38,369 nt of DNA from Acidimicrobiia bacterium (GTDB lineage: Bacteria > Actinomycetota > Acidimicrobiia > Spongiisociales > UBA5794), in the NCBI GenBank assembly GCA_027036355.1, contig JALVQZ010000127.1, forward strand, positions 1 to 38,369, read 5' to 3'. Of this stretch, positions 33,324-38,369 are shown piece after piece. Numbering within the stretch: the stretch's first letter is position 1; every line of letters starts with the position of its first letter. The notes under the pieces are model-generated. The model was not told the DNA's origin and ran no database searches. It saw only the letters and a program-made list of their open reading frames with translations. A program made the translations under genes and the position numbers.

Positions 33324-34150
33324 CGCTGGGCCAGGACGCGGCTGAGCACGACGCCGGCGAGAACGATCTGCGCCTCGTAGTAGAGCCACACGAGCACGAG
33401 GAAGACTCCCCCCGCGGCGGCGAGCGTCGAACGCGCCGCGACCCGCTCGAGGTAGACGCCGATGGCGACGGTGCCGACCGCCACCAGCGGCGCCATCACA
33501 ACGCCGGCGACGGAAGCCGCCCGCAGCGGCACCGTCGTCGACGGCACGAGCCAGTAGAGCGCGACGAGCGCGGCGACGATCGCCGCCAACGTCACCGCGT
33601 TCGCCCACCACGTCTCGGTCGCCGCCAGGATCGGGACGATCCCGGCCACGGCGCCGGTGATGGCTCGCAGGGCGAGGACCGCCAGCAGCCCGACGGAGAC
33701 CGCAACCACCGAGACGAACGCCATGAACCTGCGCCGGATCGTCGAGACGATGCCCGATCCCGGCGGCAGCTCCCAGATCTCGTCGGCGACGTCCATCAGC
33801 GCGGCGACGAAGATGGTCGCCCCGAACGCGACCGTCCCGGCACCGACCAGCCCGAGCGACGAGCTCGTCTGGGCGAGCGTGTCGACGACGAGGGTCGCCA
33901 CCTGGTCGCTGGCCGCGCCGAAGGCCGGGGTGAGGACCTCGACGAGCAACGCATGGAGCCGGGCGCCGTCGATGAACACGGTCAGGACCGCCGCCACCAC
34001 CGTGAGGGTCGGGACCATGGCAACGAGGCCGTAGTACGCGATCGCCGCCCCGAGCCGCATCACCCGAGCCGCGCGCCAGGCTCGGTAGGTGGCGGCGACG
34101 ACGTCGACGGCTGGGGTGCGGATCGTGGTCGACCTCCCGGTTCGGACCAC
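33263..34150 (-). CDS. YihY/BrkB family membrane protein
   Basis: RLGAAIAYYGLVAMVPTLTVV and AAGGVFLVLVWLYYEAQIVLAGVVLSRVLA. Confidence 0.93.
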   Translation of the reverse strand: MVRTGRSTTIRTPAVDVVAATYRAWRAARVMRLGAAIAYYGLVAMVPTLTVVAAVLTVFIDGARLHALLVEVLTPAFGAASDQVATLVVDTLAQTSSSLGLVGAGTVAFGATIFVAALMDVADEIWELPPGSGIVSTIRRRFMAFVSVVAVSVGLLAVLALRAITGAVAGIVPILAATETWWANAVTLAAIVAALVALYWLVPSTTVPLRAASVAGVVMAPLVAVGTVAIGVYLERVAARSTLAAAGGVFLVLVWLYYEAQIVLAGVVLSRVLAQRQEVAGSAAVDDHGPTKPNP

Positions 34151-34208
34151 AGGCTAGGGCCCACCGACCGCGCCACCATCGACGGGTTCCGGAGCATGTC
34201 CGGTTCGT

Positions 34209-34249
34209 TTGTGACCGAGGTCGACTCGGCCCCTATCCTCGGTGCCGTG
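34209..34249 (+). promoter_or_regulatory. purC promoter with -10 TATCCT 34234-34239, 7 nt before the GTG start (candidate leaderless mRNA)
   Basis: TATCCTcggtgccGTG; weak -35 TTGTGA 34209-34214 with 19-bp spacer. Confidence 0.4.
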
Positions 34250-35134
34250 CAGGCGCTGGAGCACATCGGGTCGGGGAAGGTTCGCGAGATCTACCGTGTC
34301 GACGAGGATCGACTCCTCATCGTCGCCACGGACCGGATCTCCGCGTTCGATGTCGTCCTCGAGCCGGAGATCCCCGACAAGGGACGGGTCCTGACCGGCC
34401 TGTCCCTCCACTGGTTCGACGTGCTCGGCACGCCCCACCATCTCCTCTCCGCCGACGTGGCCGACGTCCCGGGTATCGCAGCCGCCGAGCGCGAGGAACT
34501 GGCGGGCCGGGCGATGCTGGTCCGGCGAGCCGACGTGATCCCGATGGAGTGCGTGGTTCGCGGCTACCTGTACGGGTCGTCGTGGAAGGAGTACGCCGCC
34601 GGCGGCGGACCGACCACCGAGCACCTTCCCGCGGGGCTCGAACAGGCCGCCGAACTGCCGGAGCCCATCTTCACCCCCGCCACCAAGGCCGAGTCGGGCC
34701 ACGACGAGAACCTGACCGAAGCCGCGGCGCGCGAGCTCGTCGGCGACGCGCTGTACGAGGAGCTCCGGTCCCGGTCGCTGGCGATCTACGAAACGGGACG
34801 CTCCTACGCCGCCGAGCGGGGCATCATCCTGGCCGACACCAAGTTCGAGTTCGGCATCGTCGACGGCGAGGTCATCCTCGTCGACGAGGTCCTCACCCCG
34901 GACTCGTCGCGGTACTGGCCGGCGGAGGACTGGGTCCCGGGTGGGGTCGTCCCGGCGTTCGACAAGCAGCCGGTCCGCGACTGGCTCGAAACTCGAGGCT
35001 GGGACAAGACACCGCCCGCCCCCGTGTTGCCGCCCGAGGTCGTCACCGACACCACCCGACGCTACGTCGAGGTCTACGAACGACTCGTCGGTGAGCCCTT
35101 CGCCTCCTACCTGACGCGGATGGGGGCGGCGTGA
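34247..35134 (+). CDS. purC: Phosphoribosylaminoimidazole-succinocarboxamide synthase
   Basis: HIGSGKVREIYRVDEDRLLIVATDRISAFDVVL, IPMECVVRGYLYGSSWKEY, LADTKFEFG; GTG 34247 preferred over the ATG at 34196. Confidence 0.96.
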   Translation: MQALEHIGSGKVREIYRVDEDRLLIVATDRISAFDVVLEPEIPDKGRVLTGLSLHWFDVLGTPHHLLSADVADVPGIAAAEREELAGRAMLVRRADVIPMECVVRGYLYGSSWKEYAAGGGPTTEHLPAGLEQAAELPEPIFTPATKAESGHDENLTEAAARELVGDALYEELRSRSLAIYETGRSYAAERGIILADTKFEFGIVDGEVILVDEVLTPDSSRYWPAEDWVPGGVVPAFDKQPVRDWLETRGWDKTPPAPVLPPEVVTDTTRRYVEVYERLVGEPFASYLTRMGAA

Positions 35135-35382
35135 GCGAGCCACTGCGGTTCCGGGTGCGGGTGATGCGAAAGGCCGGCCTGGCCGATCCCGAGGGCGCCA
35201 CGACGACCAAGGCGCTGCGCGATCTCGGCTACACGGAGGTGGCGGCGGTCCACTTCGGCCGGGACATCGTCGTCGAGCTGCAGGGCGACGACGCGGCGTC
35301 CGCCGAGGCGCGGGTGCACGAGATGTGCGAACGACTGCTCGCCAATCCGGTCATCGAGGACTTCACGGTGGAACGCCTGTGA
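35131..35382 (+). CDS. purS: Phosphoribosylformylglycinamidine synthase subunit PurS
   Basis: 83 aa; RVRVMRKAGLADPEGATTTKALRDLGYTEV; overlaps the purC stop. Confidence 0.95.
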   Translation: MSEPLRFRVRVMRKAGLADPEGATTTKALRDLGYTEVAAVHFGRDIVVELQGDDAASAEARVHEMCERLLANPVIEDFTVERL

Positions 35383-36077
35383 AGATCGCGGTGGCGGTGT
35401 TCCCCGGGAGCAACTGCGAGCACGACGTCGAGTACGCCCTCGGCCTCCTCGGCGCCGACGTCGAGTTGATGTGGCACCAGGAGCACGACCTGTCAGGGTT
35501 CTCGGCCGTCGTCCTCCCGGGCGGGTTCGCCCACGGTGACTACCTGCGAACCGGCGCCATCGCCCGGTTCTCGCCGATCATGGACGAGGTCGCCCGGATG
35601 GCGAAGGAGGGTCTCCCGGTCCTCGGGATCTGCAACGGCTTCCAGATCCTGTGCGAGGCCGACCTCCTCCCCGGCGCGCTCGTCGCGAACCGTGACCTGA
35701 ACTTCATCTGCTCGATGGTCCACGTCAGGGTCGAGTCGACCGCCGCCGCCCTGACCAGGGACGCCGAGGTCGGACAGGTCCTCCGGATCCCGCTCAACTC
35801 GTATGAGGGCAACTTCGTCGCCGACGGCGCCACCCTCGACGAGCTCGAAGCGGCCGGTCGGATCCTGCTGCGCTACTGCGACGAGGACGGCAACGTCACC
35901 GACGAGGCCAACCCGAACGGCTCGGCCCGCAACATCGCCGCCATCGCCGGGCCGGGAGGCAACGTCGTTGGGATCATGCCGCACCCCGAACGCGCCGCCG
36001 AGGATCTCCTCGGTTCCTCCGACGGCCGCATCCTCCTGTCGTCGTTCGTGCACGCCGCCGAGGAGGCGAGCCGATGA
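35379..36077 (+). CDS. purQ: Phosphoribosylformylglycinamidine synthase subunit PurQ
   Basis: [42 protein letters not shown] start overlapping the purS stop. Confidence 0.97.
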   Translation: MKIAVAVFPGSNCEHDVEYALGLLGADVELMWHQEHDLSGFSAVVLPGGFAHGDYLRTGAIARFSPIMDEVARMAKEGLPVLGICNGFQILCEADLLPGALVANRDLNFICSMVHVRVESTAAALTRDAEVGQVLRIPLNSYEGNFVADGATLDELEAAGRILLRYCDEDGNVTDEANPNGSARNIAAIAGPGGNVVGIMPHPERAAEDLLGSSDGRILLSSFVHAAEEASR

Positions 36078-38230
36078 GCGAGCCGGTGCACCGCACCTTG
36101 GGGATGACCGACGACGAGTACGCCAAGGTCGTCGGGATCCTGGGCCGGGAGCCCGAACCGGCCGAGCTGGCGATGTACTCGGTGATGTGGTCCGAGCACT
36201 GCTCGTACAAGTCGTCGAAGCCGTGGCTTCGCCGGTTCCCCACCGAGGCCCCGTGGGTCGTGCTCGGCCCCGGGGAGAACGCCGGGGTCGTGGACATCGG
36301 CGACGATTGGCTCGTCGCCCTCCGCATCGAGTCGCACAACCATCCGTCGTTCGTCGAGCCGTATCAGGGGGCCGCCACCGGTGTGGGCGGGATCTTGCGG
36401 GACATCTTCACGATGGGTGCCCGGCCGGTGGCCCTGTGGGACGCGATCCGCTTCGGCCCGCTCGACGACCCGTCCAATCGGTACCTCCTGTCGGGGGTGG
36501 TGCACGGCATCGCGGGGTACGGCAACGCCGTGGGCGTGCCGACGCTGGGTGGAGAGATCGAGTTCGCCGACTGCTTCTCCAAGAACCCGCTCGTGAACGT
36601 GATGGCCCTCGGCCTGATGCGTCGCGACCAGCTCGTCACCCGGGCCGCAGCCGGGGAGGGCAACGTGGCCGTCCTCCTCGGGTCGGCGACGGGACGCGAC
36701 GGGATCGGCGGAGCGTCGATCCTGGCGTCGGCGTCGTTCGAGGAAGGATCCGAGACGAAGCGTCCGTCGGTGCAGATCGGCGACCCGTTCGAGGAGAAGA
36801 AGCTCATCGAGGCGTGCCTGGAGCTGTACGACCGAGGTCTGGTCGTCGCCATCCAGGATCTCGGAGCGGCCGGGATCTCGTGTGCGACGTCGGAGTGCGC
36901 GGCAGCCGGGGGGATGGGGATGACCGTGGATCTCGATGCGGTGCATCGACGCGAGGAGGCCATGACCCCCGGGGAGATCCTCATGTCCGAGTCCCAGGAG
37001 CGGATGTTGGCGATCGTCGCCCCCGACGACGTCGACGAGGTCCTCGCCCTGGCCCGGAAGTGGGAGATCGACGCAACGACCATCGGGGTGATCACCGAAG
37101 GCGACACCTTGGAGGTTCGCCATCGAGGAGAGGTCGTGGCGGCGGTACCGGCCGCGTCGCTCAGCGAGGACGCTCCCGTCTATCACCGACCGATGGAGCG
37201 TCCCGCGTCCCTGGAGGCGGTGTGGGCGGACGAGGCCACGCTGCCCGCCGGACTCGACCTGGGGGCGACGCTGCTGCGTCTCCTCGACGACCCGGCGCTC
37301 GGGGATCGGTCGTGGATCTACCAACAGTACGACCACATGTTGTTCCTCGACACGGTGGTCGGTCCCGGCAACGACGGTTCGCTGATGCGGGTGAAGGGCA
37401 CCGACAAGGGCCTCGCCGTGTCGACGGACGGCGACGCGCTCCGCTGCTCCCTCGACCCGCGGCGTGGGGCGGCCCGGCTCGTGTACGAGGCGGCGCTCAA
37501 CGTGGCGGTGACCGGCGCCGAGCCGTATGCGGTGGTCGACAACCTCAACTTCGGGAACCCGGAGAAGCCGGCGGTGATGTGGCAGTTCGCCGAGACGGTC
37601 GAGGGGATGGCCGATGCGTGCGAGCACCTCGGTGTGCCGGTGGTCGGAGGCAACGTGTCGTTCTACAACGAGACCGACGGCGTCGACATCTTCCCGACGC
37701 CGGTGGTCGGCATGCTCGGCCTGGCCGACCCGATGCCGGAGCTGCCGCCCCGTTTGGACCGCGCCGAGGCGGGAATGGAGCTGTGGTTGGTCGGACCCGA
37801 GAGCGGCGGCGACTTCGCCGGATCCGCGTACTGCCGGATCGTGCTGGAGCATCGGTGCGGCCGCCCGGCCGCCCCGGATCCCGACGCCGCCAGACGGGTC
37901 GTGGCGCACGCAGCGAGACTGGCCCACGTCGCGCCGGTGGTCCACGACGTGTCGTCGGGAGGGATCGCGGTCGCCGTGGCGGAGATCGCGATCCGGTCGA
38001 GGGTCGGTGTCCGGCTCGACAACGGCGATTGGCGGCTCCTGCTCGACGAGTCGCCGCATCGTTTCGTGGTCGCCGTCGAACCCGGCACCGACCTGGAGGT
38101 CGCCGACGTGGCGTCACGGCGCCTCGGCGTCTTCGGCGGCGACCGTCTCGACTTCGGCAGATGGGGCTCGGTCGGATGGTCCGAGGCGGATCGCGTCTGG
38201 CGGCAGGCGATCCCCCGGCGGTTGCGTTGA
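36074..38230 (+). CDS. purL: Phosphoribosylformylglycinamidine synthase subunit PurL
   Basis: [74 protein letters not shown]. Confidence 0.98.
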   Translation: MSEPVHRTLGMTDDEYAKVVGILGREPEPAELAMYSVMWSEHCSYKSSKPWLRRFPTEAPWVVLGPGENAGVVDIGDDWLVALRIESHNHPSFVEPYQGAATGVGGILRDIFTMGARPVALWDAIRFGPLDDPSNRYLLSGVVHGIAGYGNAVGVPTLGGEIEFADCFSKNPLVNVMALGLMRRDQLVTRAAAGEGNVAVLLGSATGRDGIGGASILASASFEEGSETKRPSVQIGDPFEEKKLIEACLELYDRGLVVAIQDLGAAGISCATSECAAAGGMGMTVDLDAVHRREEAMTPGEILMSESQERMLAIVAPDDVDEVLALARKWEIDATTIGVITEGDTLEVRHRGEVVAAVPAASLSEDAPVYHRPMERPASLEAVWADEATLPAGLDLGATLLRLLDDPALGDRSWIYQQYDHMLFLDTVVGPGNDGSLMRVKGTDKGLAVSTDGDALRCSLDPRRGAARLVYEAALNVAVTGAEPYAVVDNLNFGNPEKPAVMWQFAETVEGMADACEHLGVPVVGGNVSFYNETDGVDIFPTPVVGMLGLADPMPELPPRLDRAEAGMELWLVGPESGGDFAGSAYCRIVLEHRCGRPAAPDPDAARRVVAHAARLAHVAPVVHDVSSGGIAVAVAEIAIRSRVGVRLDNGDWRLLLDESPHRFVVAVEPGTDLEVADVASRRLGVFGGDRLDFGRWGSVGWSEADRVWRQAIPRRLR

Positions 38231-38268
38231 CGGGACTACGGGGACCCGGTCGGTAGGTTGCACCCGAC

Positions 38269-38369
38269 ATGACCGACCCGTCCACGCCCCCCACCTGCTA
38301 TCGCCATCCCGACCGGGTGACGGGCCTGTCGTGTTCGCGGTGCGGCCGGCCGATCTGCGTGGAGGATTC
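38269..38369 (+). CDS. Partial protein with N-terminal zinc-binding (B-box-like) motif, probably a rhomboid-family protease (runs off right edge)
   Basis: MTDPSTPPTCYRHPDRVTGLSCSRCGRPICVED; this C..H..C..C arrangement commonly precedes rhomboid domains in Actinobacteria. Confidence 0.6.
   Translation, partial: MTDPSTPPTCYRHPDRVTGLSCSRCGRPICVED

Noticed and set aside
31611-33611. 666-aa minus-strand ORF ending in globin
   Set aside because: Only the last 134 codons (from 32015) are the globin; the rest is antisense to ClC.
31805-35134. 1109-aa plus-strand ORF
   Set aside because: Its first about 800 codons are off-frame to ClC and antisense to the globin and YihY genes, with low-complexity R/G/P-rich sequence. 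Only the final part is a real gene (purC, from 34247).
35873-38059. 728-aa minus-strand ORF opposite purL
   Set aside because: Antisense shadow ORF typical of high GC; H/R/D/G-rich, with no domain motif.
35803-38256. 817-aa plus-strand ORF over purQ/purL
   Set aside because: A shifted frame of purL with Arg/Gly/Pro-rich composition; purL in the other frame has full family motifs.

Overview
High-GC window with the codon and promoter style of an actinobacterium (possibly acidimicrobial; the taxon is inferred). I support about 38 protein-coding genes, two of them cut by the window edges. I saw no rRNA, tRNA, CRISPR array, transposase or phage gene. Main blocks, left to right: (1) clpB with a HAIR/HspR-like operator over its promoter; (2) a membrane histidine kinase without an adjacent response regulator, downstream of an alpha-oxoamine-synthase-type PLP enzyme; (3) a Thr-rich-linker lipoprotein that looks like a zinc metalloprotease fold with a lost HExxH-type motif; (4) padR, HAAS-NfeD fusion, SPFH/stomatin and mscL; (5) a small secreted protein plus a lipoprotein behind a promoter whose 17-bp spacer contains a C10 tract; (6) lgt, an M20 amidohydrolase, a 2-TM protein and a VOC protein; (7) an Aap-type amino-acid ABC transporter with enlarged permeases; (8) yjbQ and purA-purD-purE-purB; (9) MBL, DUF1684, rhodanese, GNAT, beta-propeller, membrane protein, SGNH hydrolase, truncated globin, ClC and YihY/BrkB; (10) purC-purS-purQ-purL, then the start of a rhomboid-like protein. 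Many long ORFs in the supplied track are antisense or shifted-frame artefacts of high GC and are rejected. Best leads for novelty: the C10 promoter spacer (possible phase variation), the PLP synthase and orphan kinase pair (possible small-molecule signalling), the HAAS-NfeD fusion with an internal ribosome-binding site, and the predicted pseudo-metalloprotease. All need database or experimental checks that I could not run.
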